From Cyclobacteriaceae bacterium (GTDB lineage: Bacteria > Bacteroidota > Bacteroidia > Cytophagales > Cyclobacteriaceae), in NCBI GenBank assembly GCA_026989535.1, contig JALSJD010000232.1:1-42349 (forward strand): a stretch of 42,349 nt of DNA. The letters run 5' to 3'. Positions within the stretch are counted from its first letter, which is position 1. The number at the start of each line of letters is the position of its first letter. Positions 26,542 to 34,768 of the stretch are shown piece after piece. The notes beneath the pieces are model-generated. The model saw only the letters and a program-made list of their open reading frames with translations. It ran no database searches and was not told where the DNA came from. The translations under genes were made by a program, and so were the position numbers.

Positions 26542-26925
26542 ATTTTCTATGCTATACGGCTAATAAGTTCGACTAAGTTCTACATAATGTAATCCTTGGC
26601 TCGTGTCTTTACGAAACAAAGAAAAAACCACACTGATTATTTCAAATAAAAATTAAATTAGGACTTAAGTTTTGCGGGGGTAATCCTGTAAAACTTTTTT
26701 ATTGTGGTAAAATCAGCGGGTGAATTAGTAGTAATTAGTGCAGTAGTTTTTAAGCTGTTATGGTGTATTCCATCCGCTGATTGAAATTTGCCGTAACTAA
26801 TCAACCTCGGTGGAGGTTGGAGATTGCAATGCTTACGCTTTGCAATGACGTAATAGTAGGCGGTATTTTTAACTACTAAACTGACGCAAGCCCATGTGGG
26901 TTGATAAAATTGAATTTTTAGAGAT
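26542..26925. other. gene-poor stretch with repeat remnants
   Basis: I find no convincing gene between the S41 protease and the tRNA. The stretch holds AATCAGCGG (26711-26719) and its reverse complement (26774-26782), one copy of the GCGTAAG hairpin family (26821-26850), and weak ends resembling the 17-bp terminal repeats of the element at 32321 (26571-26587 and 26658-26669). A 94-codon minus-strand reading frame across it is made of these repeats. Confidence 0.6.
26821..26850 (-). repeat. GCGTAAG hairpin family, copy A
   Basis: On the minus strand it reads CGTCATTGCAA, then the GCGTAAG core, then CATTGCAATCT. ATTGCAA and TTGCAAT pair perfectly. See copies at 29050 and 42141, where the arms differ but still pair. 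Confidence 0.7.
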
Positions 26926-26957
26926 AAAAAAAACAGTTTCAACTAAATGAAACTGTT
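26926..26957 (-). terminator. intrinsic terminator of the tRNA gene
   Basis: On the minus strand, AACAGTTTCA (from 26957) pairs with TGAAACTGTT across a six-base loop and runs into eight T residues. It starts ten bases after the tRNA 3' end. Confidence 0.85.
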
Positions 26958-26966
26958 ATGCAATTG

Positions 26967-27040
26967 TGGGCCCACCTGGGCTCGAACCAGGGACCCCTTG
27001 ATTATGAGTCAAGTGCTCTAACCAACTGAGCTATAGGCCC
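26967..27040 (-). tRNA. tRNA with CAU anticodon, probably tRNA-Ile2 (lysidine type)
   Basis: A 74-base cloverleaf: acceptor GGGCCTA/TGGGCCC (one G-T pair), D-arm GCTC/GAGC, anticodon stem CTTGA/TCAAG with loop CTCATAA (CAT anticodon) and T-arm CCTGG-TTCGAGC-CCAGG. CCA is not encoded. The acceptor has C4-G69 and C5-G68, which mark isoleucine tRNAs modified by TilS in E. coli, whereas elongator Met tRNA there has U4 and A5. This favours Ile2 over Met. A terminator follows directly. Confidence 0.92.
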
Positions 27041-27153
27041 TATTTATTTTACTTCGATAGTCTCGAAACCTCCTTCAAAATGTTTCTATCAACACCTTGA
27101 ATTTGGGAGTGCAATGATACATCTTTGCCACCTATTCGCAAAGAAAGAGTGTA

Positions 27154-27783
27154 GTGAAATTTTTACCAAATAATATTACCGCAATTATTTTTGATTTAGG
27201 TGGAGTAATCCTCAACCTAAACCCTCAAAAAACCATAGACACCTTTGCCAATATAACGGGCTTGCCTCCCGATTTGCTTATAGAGTATAGTAATAATGAG
27301 GTGTTTAAAAACTATGAAAAGGGGGCAATCACTTCGGCTGAATTTAGAAATGGATTAAAATCACTTTTTAATATTTCTGTAGCAGATGAGCTGCTAGAGG
27401 AAGCTTGGAATGCCATGTTGCTAAATTTACCGCTAAACAGACTAGAAATGATTGGCAACTTGCGACCAAAATTTAAAACCTTTGTGCTAAGCAATACAAA
27501 CGAAATTCATATCGCAGAATTTAACAAAATTGTGCATAAAGCAACGGATGGTAAAAAGATACAAGATTATTTCGATATCGTATATTATTCGCATAAAGTA
27601 GGCATGCGAAAACCTGATGCTGAAATTTTTGAAATGGTTTTAAACGAAAATAACCTGGAAGCATCGGCTACTTTATTTATTGATGACACCCTTGAACATA
27701 TACAGTCGGCTCGTAAATTAGGCTTGCATACCTGGCTCCTAACCAATCAGGATGAACTTTTTAGTGTATTAGGTAATGGATAA
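27154..27783 (+). CDS. HAD family hydrolase (YihX-like phosphatase)
   Basis: This 209-residue haloacid dehalogenase superfamily enzyme has motif I IIFDLGGVI with nucleophile Asp14, motif II LSNTNEIH, motif III Lys in GMRKPDAEIF and motif IV LFIDDTLEHI. An alpha-helical cap (about 25-90) makes it a C1-cap member like YihX, which dephosphorylates sugar phosphates such as glucose-1-phosphate. The substrate here is not determined. Translation starts at GTG 27154, the only start that precedes motif I sensibly. The 3' end overlaps the M50 peptidase gene by 8 bases. Confidence 0.9.
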   Translation: MKFLPNNITAIIFDLGGVILNLNPQKTIDTFANITGLPPDLLIEYSNNEVFKNYEKGAITSAEFRNGLKSLFNISVADELLEEAWNAMLLNLPLNRLEMIGNLRPKFKTFVLSNTNEIHIAEFNKIVHKATDGKKIQDYFDIVYYSHKVGMRKPDAEIFEMVLNENNLEASATLFIDDTLEHIQSARKLGLHTWLLTNQDELFSVLGNG

Positions 27784-29023
27784 AAAACGTAAACGCAGGT
27801 TAATACAAATTGCACTATTTACCGTTACCGTTATTACCACCACTATGGCCGGGGCAGAGTGGATGCATGGGTGGTTTTTTTTAAATGTGCCTCATCCACT
27901 GGGTTGGGCTGATTTTGTCGATGGGTTTCAATATTCTTTCCCTTTTTTATTAATACTTACCGTACATGAATTCGGGCATTACTTTACGGCTCGTTACCAT
28001 AAGGTAAAAGTATCGTTACCTTACTATATTCCGGTTTGGTTTGGTTTTTTAGGCACTATGTCGTTGGGTACTATGGGAGCTTTTATTCGCATAAGGCAAC
28101 GAATATCTTCTATTTCGCACACATTTGATATAGGAGTGGCAGGCCCTTTAGCCGGGTTTATAGTAGCCCTTGGAGTGCTTTTTTACGGATTTACCCATTT
28201 GCCACCTAAAGAGTACGTGTTTGAAATACATCCTGAGTACCAATTATTTGGCGATAATTATGAAGACATTGTTTACTCAAAAGATACCTTTTTTCTTACA
28301 TCGGATTTAGAAAAAATAGCACCACTGCATGCCGCTCGGATCAAGCGTGATACTGTTTATATTAATCAAGATGGAGCTATTGGTTTTAAAATAGGGTCTT
28401 CTATTTTGTTCGATTATATGAGGAATAATTGGGTGCCAGATACTGATGTAGATAGGTTGCCCAATGCCCATGAACTAATGCATTACCCAATATTACTGGC
28501 AGGCTTTTTAGCGTTAATGTTTACGGCTTTAAATTTATTGCCTATTGGGCAATTAGATGGGGGGCATGTGATTTTTGGTATGTTTGGTGCCCATTTGCAT
28601 TCGTATATTTCTAAAGGGTTTTATATTATAGCCATTTTTTATGCAGGGCTAGGTGTTGGCTTTTTAGATTTTATTAATCCGTTTATTATTAACAAACCTA
28701 TACCTGATTTACTGATTGATTTGCTTCTTTATATTGGGGTTATTTTTTATTTACTTCAACGTGTATTTGATAAAAAGCAGACACAATTAATGATAGCGTT
28801 GGCCATTTATGTGGCTCAAATGGGTGTAATTTTTATATGGCCAGGCACCACGGGCTATAGCGGTTGGTTTTTGTTTATACTAATTGTGGGCAGGTTTATT
28901 AGAGTGCAACACCCACCAGCTGAAATAAATGAACCGCTAACCCCAACGAGGCAAGCATTAGGTTGGCTTGCCATTATTATATTTATTATAAGCTTTAGCC
29001 TTAAGCCAATGATTATTGGTTAG
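27776..29023 (+). CDS. site-2 protease family (M50) zinc metalloprotease
   Basis: This 415-residue polytopic membrane protease has the zinc motif H64-E65-F-G-H68 in the second hydrophobic segment and the second motif LNLLPIGQLDGGH, where the aspartate is the third zinc ligand. No PDZ domain is visible, and instead about 90 polar residues (150-240) separate the two halves. This fits the group related to sporulation factor SpoIVFB and plant EGY proteases rather than RseP. At least seven membrane segments are likely. Overlap with the HAD gene suggests coupled translation; the substrate is unknown. Confidence 0.9.
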   Translation: MDKKRKRRLIQIALFTVTVITTTMAGAEWMHGWFFLNVPHPLGWADFVDGFQYSFPFLLILTVHEFGHYFTARYHKVKVSLPYYIPVWFGFLGTMSLGTMGAFIRIRQRISSISHTFDIGVAGPLAGFIVALGVLFYGFTHLPPKEYVFEIHPEYQLFGDNYEDIVYSKDTFFLTSDLEKIAPLHAARIKRDTVYINQDGAIGFKIGSSILFDYMRNNWVPDTDVDRLPNAHELMHYPILLAGFLALMFTALNLLPIGQLDGGHVIFGMFGAHLHSYISKGFYIIAIFYAGLGVGFLDFINPFIINKPIPDLLIDLLLYIGVIFYLLQRVFDKKQTQLMIALAIYVAQMGVIFIWPGTTGYSGWFLFILIVGRFIRVQHPPAEINEPLTPTRQALGWLAIIIFIISFSLKPMIIG

Positions 29024-29049
29024 TAACCTATCATACAGATAGGTATTTC

Positions 29050-29080
29050 CGTCATTATCGAGCGTAAGGCTCGCTAATCT
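29050..29080 (+). repeat. GCGTAAG hairpin family, copy B
   Basis: It reads CGTCATTATCGA, GCGTAAG, GCTCGCTAATCT. CGAGC pairs with GCTCG around GTAAG, and ATTA with TAAT outside. It is followed by GGCTC and GCCGAGCC, a second small palindrome. Confidence 0.7.
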
Positions 29081-29173
29081 CTAGGCTCAGCCGAGCCCAA
29101 ATCAGTTGCCTCTTATAAATAGTGTCTGTAAGAAAACAGGTCTTTTTTATAAAATGAATTGTATAAAAAGCAC

Positions 29174-29200
29174 GATTCCCCGCATCCGTTGCGGGGAATC
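29174..29200. repeat. perfect 10-bp hairpin
   Basis: GATTCCCCGC and GCGGGGAATC are exact reverse complements with a seven-base loop. The GC-rich stem stands out in AT-rich DNA. There is no T-tract, so it is more likely a dispersed palindrome than a terminator. Confidence 0.7.
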
Positions 29201-29204
29201 CATT

Positions 29205-29423
29205 TTAAAGGCATTTTCTGTCATTCTCCTCCGCTAATCCGCCAATTGGCCAGATTCCGCTCTCTGAATAACGCTCCATCGGATGCGATTTCCTTAACCT
29301 GATTAATTCATAAATCTTCGTTATGAGCATTTCAAGTATTTGATAGTCAGGTACTCGCACAGGATTTTGGAACAGCTTGTTCCATGCTTGAATGTTAGGT
29401 AATTGGAATGCGTAATAGATTAT
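29205..29423 (-). pseudogene. unidentified open frame, possible gene remnant
   Basis: The minus strand is open for 72 codons and reads like real protein: an aromatic start (YYAFQLPNIQAWNKLF), then VPDYQILEMLITKIYELIRL, and an end around GGLAEENDRKCL. The only ATG (29330) would give 41 residues. The left half could therefore be the end of a gene that lost its start. I do not recognise the family. Confidence 0.3.
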
Positions 29424-29515
29424 TCATGCATTATTCAGGTTAAACAAAAGTTATCAAAATAGGTAAATTCTCTCTCTATTTTTTTCTAGTAGCTATTCCT
29501 TATCCCAAACTCAGG

Positions 29516-31390
29516 TTAATGGGAGGTTGCCATAATTCGCTTACTTATTATCCCATTTTCAGTTTCGATAAGCAGTATTAAAACTTGTGGCGAATCTATT
29601 TTAAAACGAATCTCATTTTGATTAATTAGTTCGTAGGCAACAGGTTTTCCCAAAACATTAATTAGTTGGATTGATTTATAACGGCCATTGATGTGTAACC
29701 TTCCATTACTAGGGTTAGGGTACACATCAATTATTACTGATTCGCCTTCTTTAATTCCTAAAATTGGAGGATCTTTTATAAAATACGGCCTCATCATAAT
29801 ACTGCCTTGCACGGTTGTATTGGGCTGCCAATTGCCATCTATATTTACAAATATTTTATCAGCACTATCTGTGTTCTTATCTAAGCCAATGGTAAGCCAG
29901 TCTTCGTTAGAAGACAGGTTAGTGAACCCGATAAAAAATGTATCGGTAACAAATATTGGGGAGGCTAGTTCATACGTTATAAACTCATTTATACCCGTGT
30001 GCGAAATGGCAATATTAGATTGAAACCGAACTGAATTTTCAGTCCCTTCAAAATCGTTTAATACAAATAATTCTAATGGTATGCCTGCTTGGTTTCCCTG
30101 CACATTCGGAAAATAAATATCTATTCGGTTTAGGTACTTGCCTTCAAGTACATTAAACTGAAGGGCAATTTTTCCCTGAGGTTGATTAATGCCTGCTCCA
30201 TACTCTGCGGTGCCATCGTCATAAGCATAATAATTATGAAGGTTGAAATAACGCCTTAACGTGTCGTTTTGCCTGAGGTTTATTTCTTTCACATGTAAAC
30301 TATCGTAAAACAAAGTATCAATTCCACTATTATAAATGGAGTCTATTAAAAATTTATCTCCAGAGCTTACCGAATACTCTAGCATTAAATAAAGAGAGTC
30401 TGCGTTAATATCTAGTAGTGCTGGATTTAGTGATTTTCCGGGAACATCTTTCAGATCTTTTTTTTCTAAGAGCAGGGTGCTGTCTGTAATAATCTGTTCT
30501 AAAAGAACGTTATTTAAAGTGTCGTATAAATTTAAAGAATACTCGGTAGTTTGAATATCGTTTTCTAAATTTCTCAGCTTTGTTTTTGTTGGTTTAAATA
30601 GTACATCTTTATCAACAGCAGCCACAAAATCATCGAATGGAATAGCAGTATATACATCAAAAATACTTGAGGGAAGTTCCGTGAATGCTCGGTCTAAGTA
30701 GGAGTTATCATTGGCAGATCTCCGTTTATCCATATATACATAATCAACCAACCAATTATCTAACCATCCGTTTTGGCGGCCTGTGGCTTTTAGCATAAAC
30801 TGAAATTCTGGATGGTAATATTCAATGCCATTTACTTGAGCAAAAACCTCTGTAAATAGGGTTGGGTCGCTGGCATAATCATCGCTTGGGGTTGGCCATA
30901 TCTTGTCCCAAATGCCGTCTGAATTTTTAAAATAGAGGGTTAGTGAATCTTGCGCTTCGGGTGATTCGCCTAAACCATAAAATTGGTAGAAAAAGCTTAG
31001 GTAAACTGTGTTTCTTAAGCTTGTTGGTACTTTTGTTAAATCAATATAGTTCGATACAAGGCTATCTACTCCGCCATCGGTAGGCCCTGGTAAATAAGGT
31101 TGCCCTAAGGCATCTATGCCATCAAATGTGGCCACACCTAACGAAGGAGGGTCGATTCCTATTCCCGTTTTTACAATTACTTGAGTTTGACTCTTTGGAG
31201 TCCACCAAGCAGTATCAAGCGTACCATTACTGGTTGCAAAATCATCCCAAAAGGGCAATTCTATTGTTTGATTTTGTTGCGCAACAATACGGGTATTTTT
31301 TTTAGGCGAACTTTCCAGTGGTCGCTCATAAAACTGTGCGTTTAGTGTATTTGCACCTGCAAATAATAAAAATGCTAAAAAATACTTCAT
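29516..31390 (-). CDS. secreted protein with type IX (type A) C-terminal sorting domain
   Basis: This 624-residue exported protein has a signal peptide (MKYFLAFLLFAGANTLNAQ). The last 75 residues form a type IX secretion sorting domain (DVYPNPSNGRLHI, then LINVLGKPVAYEL and ending KRIMATSH), which directs passage through the outer membrane and attachment to the surface. The middle is beta-rich with many Asp, Tyr and aromatic residues. One segment (about 90-215) has the LamG/adhesin-like feel of surface glycan-binding proteins, but I cannot name a catalytic domain. It follows the PASTA gene in the same direction, at some distance. The porT gene in this window would serve its export. Confidence 0.85.
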   Translation of the reverse strand: MKYFLAFLLFAGANTLNAQFYERPLESSPKKNTRIVAQQNQTIELPFWDDFATSNGTLDTAWWTPKSQTQVIVKTGIGIDPPSLGVATFDGIDALGQPYLPGPTDGGVDSLVSNYIDLTKVPTSLRNTVYLSFFYQFYGLGESPEAQDSLTLYFKNSDGIWDKIWPTPSDDYASDPTLFTEVFAQVNGIEYYHPEFQFMLKATGRQNGWLDNWLVDYVYMDKRRSANDNSYLDRAFTELPSSIFDVYTAIPFDDFVAAVDKDVLFKPTKTKLRNLENDIQTTEYSLNLYDTLNNVLLEQIITDSTLLLEKKDLKDVPGKSLNPALLDINADSLYLMLEYSVSSGDKFLIDSIYNSGIDTLFYDSLHVKEINLRQNDTLRRYFNLHNYYAYDDGTAEYGAGINQPQGKIALQFNVLEGKYLNRIDIYFPNVQGNQAGIPLELFVLNDFEGTENSVRFQSNIAISHTGINEFITYELASPIFVTDTFFIGFTNLSSNEDWLTIGLDKNTDSADKIFVNIDGNWQPNTTVQGSIMMRPYFIKDPPILGIKEGESVIIDVYPNPSNGRLHINGRYKSIQLINVLGKPVAYELINQNEIRFKIDSPQVLILLIETENGIISKRIMATSH

Positions 31391-31526
31391 GTGTTTATAT
31401 TAATAGAGGCTCCCTTTAGCGGAAACCTATCAATAAACCTTAATCATCCCCTTGTGCCTGCGCACCAAAGCGCTTCTGCACACAGGTGTGTGTTATTAAT
31501 ATGACGACCTGGCCTCGGTTTATTTA

Positions 31527-32309
31527 TTACTCTTCAACCGTTGTTGTATCGGGCAGCTCTATGGGGTCGCCTAACCAAAGGTTTACCTCACTCGAAACAC
31601 GCACAGTATTGCCTATGTTAGGGGTTTGCTTCACCACAACAAAATTAGCGGGTGTGTCTTCGTTATTAAAAACGATTCCTACATTAAGGCTATTGCCTTT
31701 TATTATTATTTCTGCTTCTTCTAAAGGTAGCCCAAGTAAGGAGGGCATCTCAAACTGAGTAATGCCGTGCCCATCACCAATTACCAAATCTATTTGAGAG
31801 CCTTTGGCTATTGAAGTACCTGGTTCAATGGGTTCTTCGTTAAAATTCTGGGCTAATACATTTCTAAAGGCATCTGGTTTTGTGGTAGTTCTTCCTCTTT
31901 TTAGTTCGTAACTTTTTAAGATAAGACTGGCATTTTGTATGGTTTTATCTACCAAGTTAGGCATAACCGTGGTGGGTGGGTTTTTGCTGTTAAGCGAGAT
32001 AAAAATTTTTCGGTTGGCTTTTACTTTTGAGTGTTCTTTCGGAAATTGGTGCAATACAGTATAAGGGGGGTAATCTGCTGAGTAAGAAGAGTCCGATACT
32101 TCGTATCGTAAATCTCTTTCTACCACAAATTTATCTAATTCGTTTAGCGGCATACCCACTAAATTGGGTACGGTAATAGATTCGCCATGGTTGGTGGTTG
32201 AAGGCAGAAAAACGTAGAAAAAGAATAAAATTAGAGCTACTCCAATTCCTGCTGTTATACCAACATGTTTTAATACGTCCCACCAAGATGTGATTTCAAA
32301 AATTTTCAT
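31527..32309 (-). CDS. PASTA domain-containing membrane protein
   Basis: This 260-residue protein has one membrane segment (about 16-34) and three PASTA domains outside (about 43-107, 113-183 and 188-250). Each starts with a P-x-L-x-G-like motif (VPNLVGMPLNEL, MPNLVDKTIQNA, MPSLLGLPLEEA). PASTA domains bind peptidoglycan stem peptides or beta-lactams. There is no kinase or transpeptidase domain, so it is a stand-alone periplasmic sensor or scaffold. Placement just after ddl is common in Bacteroidota and suggests a cell wall role. A mobile element-like repeat (32321-32531) lies between the two genes. Confidence 0.92.
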   Translation of the reverse strand: MKIFEITSWWDVLKHVGITAGIGVALILFFFYVFLPSTTNHGESITVPNLVGMPLNELDKFVVERDLRYEVSDSSYSADYPPYTVLHQFPKEHSKVKANRKIFISLNSKNPPTTVMPNLVDKTIQNASLILKSYELKRGRTTTKPDAFRNVLAQNFNEEPIEPGTSIAKGSQIDLVIGDGHGITQFEMPSLLGLPLEEAEIIIKGNSLNVGIVFNNEDTPANFVVVKQTPNIGNTVRVSSEVNLWLGDPIELPDTTTVEE

Positions 32310-32320
32310 TTAATGTATTC

Positions 32321-32531
32321 GGTTAAGTTCTAAGTAAAATAGCAATTCAATAGTTAACAAGAGGGAAACATACCCTTTTGTAGCTCCTTGAAGAGCGTCA
32401 TTCCTGCGCAGGCAGGAATCCCTTTCACAGTAACAGTCCAAATTTACAGATTCCTGCCTGCGCAGGAATGACGTAGTATTTTTTGTGTTGCCATTCATTA
32501 TCATATTTGCTGTCTTACTTAGAACTTAACC
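32321..32531. mobile_element. non-coding element with 17-bp terminal inverted repeats
   Basis: GGTTAAGTTCTAAGTAA (32321-32337) and its exact reverse complement (32515-32531) bound a 211-bp segment between the PASTA gene and ddl. No transposase is encoded. Inside is a second, 25-bp inverted repeat (32396-32473). No clear target duplication is visible, although ATTC occurs near both ends. This looks like a MITE or nested palindromic elements. Confidence 0.6.
32396..32473. repeat. perfect 25-bp inverted repeat
   Basis: Arms 32396-32420 and 32449-32473 are exact reverse complements with 28 bases between. Each arm contains the self-complementary CCTGCGCAGG and begins or ends with CGTCATTCC / GGAATGACG. 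Similar CGTCATTCC palindromes are scattered through many bacterial genomes. Confidence 0.85.
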
Positions 32532-32578
32532 ATTTATTCGAATTTACTGCTTTTAATAAAGTTGGTAAGTATAGCCTT

Positions 32579-33649
32579 TTAAATATTGCTTTCAAAATTA
32601 GTATTTACCAAGGTAGCTTCATTTGCTCTTTTTAGGGCCATTTCTACCAGTTGTGTAATTAAATCGGTGTAGGCAATGCCAAGTAACCCAATAAGTTTAG
32701 GATACATGCTAATATTGGTAAATCCGGGTATGGTATTTATTTCGTTTACAATTATTTGCCCATCCTCTTTTACAAATAAATCGATTCTGGCTAAATCTTT
32801 GCACGAAGCTGCTTTGTACGATTTAATTGAAAGTTCTTTAATTTTTTCTTCGGTATCAGCATCAACTTTAGCAGGTATTACCAACTCAACGGCATTGCCA
32901 TCAACATATTTGGCCTCGAACGAATAAAATTCATAATCTCCTTTTAAAATAATTTCGCCTGGGGGCGAAGCCATGGGCGTTTCATTACCAATAATGGCGC
33001 ATTCCAGTTCACGACCTTCAATATACTCTTCAATTAATGCCACATTATCAAAGCTAAAAAGGGTGTTTAGTTTTTCTTGGAAACCATCTTTTGAGGTAAT
33101 TTTAAAAACCCCAACAGAAGAGCCTAAGTTGGCAGGCTTTATAATAAAAGGGGAGCCAAGAGTAGCAACGATATGCGCATAATTAACATGGTGAACTTCT
33201 GATTTGGTGTAAGTTAAAAACTGAGCCACGGGTACACCTGAATGGACTAATACACGTTTGGTGGTAAGCTTATCCATTGATACGGCTGAACCAAGCGTAT
33301 CGGAACCAACATGAGGAATGCTCAATGTTTTTAATAAGCCTTGTATGCTTCCATCTTCGCCATCAGTACCGTGCAAAACAGGGAATATTACATCTAAGCT
33401 AAATTCCAAATCGGATGTGCTAAAAGTTGGTTTGTGTGCGCTTAGCGAAATTTGTAGTGGTTTACCCTCCGAAATATTTTTAGATACTTTGTTGCAAAGA
33501 AACCAGCCACCTGCTTTGCTTATGCCTAAAAGAGTAATTTCAAATTTTTCGACATCAATATATTTGGCAATATTTTGAGCAGAGATAATGGAAACATCAT
33601 GTTCTACAGACCTGCCTCCAAAAAGAATTCCAATTTTTGTTTTAGTCAT
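32579..33649 (-). CDS. ddl: D-alanine--D-alanine ligase
   Basis: Ddl joins two D-alanines with ATP to make the D-Ala-D-Ala end of peptidoglycan precursors. The 356-residue ATP-grasp protein begins ILFGGRSVEHDVSIISAQN. It has VLHGTDGEDGSIQGLL, the ATP-binding FIIKPANLGSSVGV, the YIEGRELECAII segment and the metal site VNEINTIPGFTNISMYPK at the end. The GFTNISMY region with Tyr fits a D-Ala rather than D-lactate ligase. It is the first gene of a minus-strand group with the PASTA protein, with a candidate promoter just upstream. Confidence 0.96.
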   Translation of the reverse strand: MTKTKIGILFGGRSVEHDVSIISAQNIAKYIDVEKFEITLLGISKAGGWFLCNKVSKNISEGKPLQISLSAHKPTFSTSDLEFSLDVIFPVLHGTDGEDGSIQGLLKTLSIPHVGSDTLGSAVSMDKLTTKRVLVHSGVPVAQFLTYTKSEVHHVNYAHIVATLGSPFIIKPANLGSSVGVFKITSKDGFQEKLNTLFSFDNVALIEEYIEGRELECAIIGNETPMASPPGEIILKGDYEFYSFEAKYVDGNAVELVIPAKVDADTEEKIKELSIKSYKAASCKDLARIDLFVKEDGQIIVNEINTIPGFTNISMYPKLIGLLGIAYTDLITQLVEMALKRANEATLVNTNFESNI

Positions 33650-33665
33650 CTAAATTTGTTTTGCT

Positions 33666-33696
33666 CAAAAATAGCTTGGTTGTTGGGTTTGCCCAA
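33666..33696 (-). promoter_or_regulatory. candidate ddl promoter with overlapping palindrome
   Basis: On the minus strand TTG (33696-33694) and TATTTTTG (33673-33666) are 20 bases apart, matching the Bacteroidota -33/-7 pattern, with the predicted start about 10 bases before the ATG. A small palindrome TTGGG-TTTG-CCCAA (33683-33696) covers the -33 box and may be an operator. Confidence 0.45.
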
Positions 33697-33759
33697 TATT
33701 TTGCAAGCAAACTTAGGACATAAAAAAAGACCAGATAAACCTGCACTCTAATTTTTTCG

Positions 33760-33790
33760 CCTCAGAGGTCTCTCGAAGAGGACTCTGAGG
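33760..33790. repeat. 31-bp imperfect palindrome downstream of the DUF1080 gene
   Basis: CCTCAGAG (33760-33767) pairs with CTCTGAGG (33783-33790), and TCTCGAAGA in the centre is nearly self-complementary. It lies 14 bases after the DUF1080 stop. The absence of a T-tract argues against a classic terminator. Confidence 0.55.
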
Positions 33791-33803
33791 GAAATGCATG
33801 ATG

Positions 33804-34598
33804 TCATTTTGCAAACGCTAATACTTTTAAATAAATATTTTTAAATTCTACGGGGTGGCTTTCGCTCTGCAATGCAATATAACCAGCAGTTAAAGGTTCT
33901 CCTTCTTTGTTTTTTAATGTATTATGCTCGCCTCCAATTTGTGGTTTTGCATAAGATATAACTGTTTTTCCATTTACCTTATGCGAAATTAAAGAGTCGC
34001 CTAAAACCAATACTTCCAAATCTACCCACTGGTTTCCATAATAGGTTTTAGAGGTAGAGGGGGTGCAATGGGCTGTTACTAATTTATCATTTATTAGCAC
34101 ATAAGTGCCAGGCGTACACAAATTGGCTGTAGAGCGTTCTTTGCCCTTAGTTAACCCACCTAATAATTGCACTTCAATAGAGACAGGGAAATCCTGATTT
34201 ACGTTCATACTTTGGGGCGATTGAGCATGAATCATTACGCCACTATTTTTTTGAGCCCAACCCTCACCTCCTTTTACCTGGCTGCCTATAAAACGATATT
34301 GAAGTTTTAGTATGTAACTAGCGTAAGGGTTTTTGTAAAAAATATGCCCAAATCTTCTATCAAACTCATTATATCCATCATAATTAACCTGAAGGGCTCC
34401 GTTTTCCACTCTAAAAGTATTGTAAATATTTTCACCCAGCGGATATCCTTTAATTTTTACGTGCCAATTATTTAAATCTTTTCCATTAAATAATTGAACC
34501 CATTCATTGGTACGAGCTTCCGTTTTTTGGGTTGATTTACAACGAATGAAAGCCAGCATAATAGTTGCAAAAAGAAATAGATTTATAGAATACTTCAT
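33804..34598 (-). CDS. DUF1080 lipoprotein, 3-keto-disaccharide hydrolase family
   Basis: This 264-residue protein has a lipoprotein signal with Cys20 (FIRCKST) and one DUF1080 concanavalin-like domain. Family signs are WVQLFNGKDLNNWHVK, NSGVMIH, VSIEVQLLG and TANLCTPGTYV. The end GYIALQSESHPVEFKNIYLK is typical. Members characterised in gut Bacteroides and related bacteria cleave glycosidic bonds after the sugar has been oxidised at C3 by a Gfo/Idh/MocA enzyme, by elimination rather than hydrolysis of the intact sugar. A matching oxidoreductase is encoded at 38860. It is divergent from the AraC regulator. The substrate is not known. Confidence 0.87.
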   Translation of the reverse strand: MKYSINLFLFATIMLAFIRCKSTQKTEARTNEWVQLFNGKDLNNWHVKIKGYPLGENIYNTFRVENGALQVNYDGYNEFDRRFGHIFYKNPYASYILKLQYRFIGSQVKGGEGWAQKNSGVMIHAQSPQSMNVNQDFPVSIEVQLLGGLTKGKERSTANLCTPGTYVLINDKLVTAHCTPSTSKTYYGNQWVDLEVLVLGDSLISHKVNGKTVISYAKPQIGGEHNTLKNKEGEPLTAGYIALQSESHPVEFKNIYLKVLAFAK

Positions 34599-34652
34599 CT
34601 GTTTATACCATTGGCATCCCTTTTGGGATATTGATTTTTATTTGTCGTACAA

Positions 34653-34680
34653 CCTGCCTTACCGGACAAGCGCAGGCAGG
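34653..34680. repeat. hairpin in the divergent DUF1080-araC promoter region
   Basis: CCTGCCT (34653-34659) and AGGCAGG (34674-34680) are reverse complements. GCGCAGGCAGGA is shared with the 25-bp repeat at 32407, so this may be a degenerate relative. It lies about 55 bases upstream of the DUF1080 start. Confidence 0.45.
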
Positions 34681-34768
34681 AGAAGCCACTTTTACTCGTA
34701 TGCAGTAGTTTTTTGATAAATTCTCCTTTATTTACTTTACAAAGTACTTATTTTAGCAATATAATAAT

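Larger units (their letters stand above)
29024..29515. other. long intergenic region with hairpins and a gene remnant
   Basis: It contains, in order, a hairpin after the peptidase gene (ACCTATC-ATACA-GATAGGT, 29026-29044, a possible weak terminator), a GCGTAAG family hairpin (29050-29080), a lone TAGTGTCTGT (29120-29129) like the MITE end at 21439, a 10-bp perfect hairpin (29174-29200), and a minus-strand open frame (29205-29423). No complete gene is seen. Confidence 0.6.

Noticed and set aside
26658-26942. 94-codon minus-strand open frame
   Set aside because: It runs through the tRNA terminator, a GCGTAAG hairpin and other inverted repeats, and the predicted peptide has no family-like pattern. 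It is repeat DNA.
32310-32504. 64-codon minus-strand open frame with SFLRRQES-like peptide
   Set aside because: The peptide is the translation of the 25-bp CGTCATTCC inverted repeat and its surroundings, a well-known false gene call.
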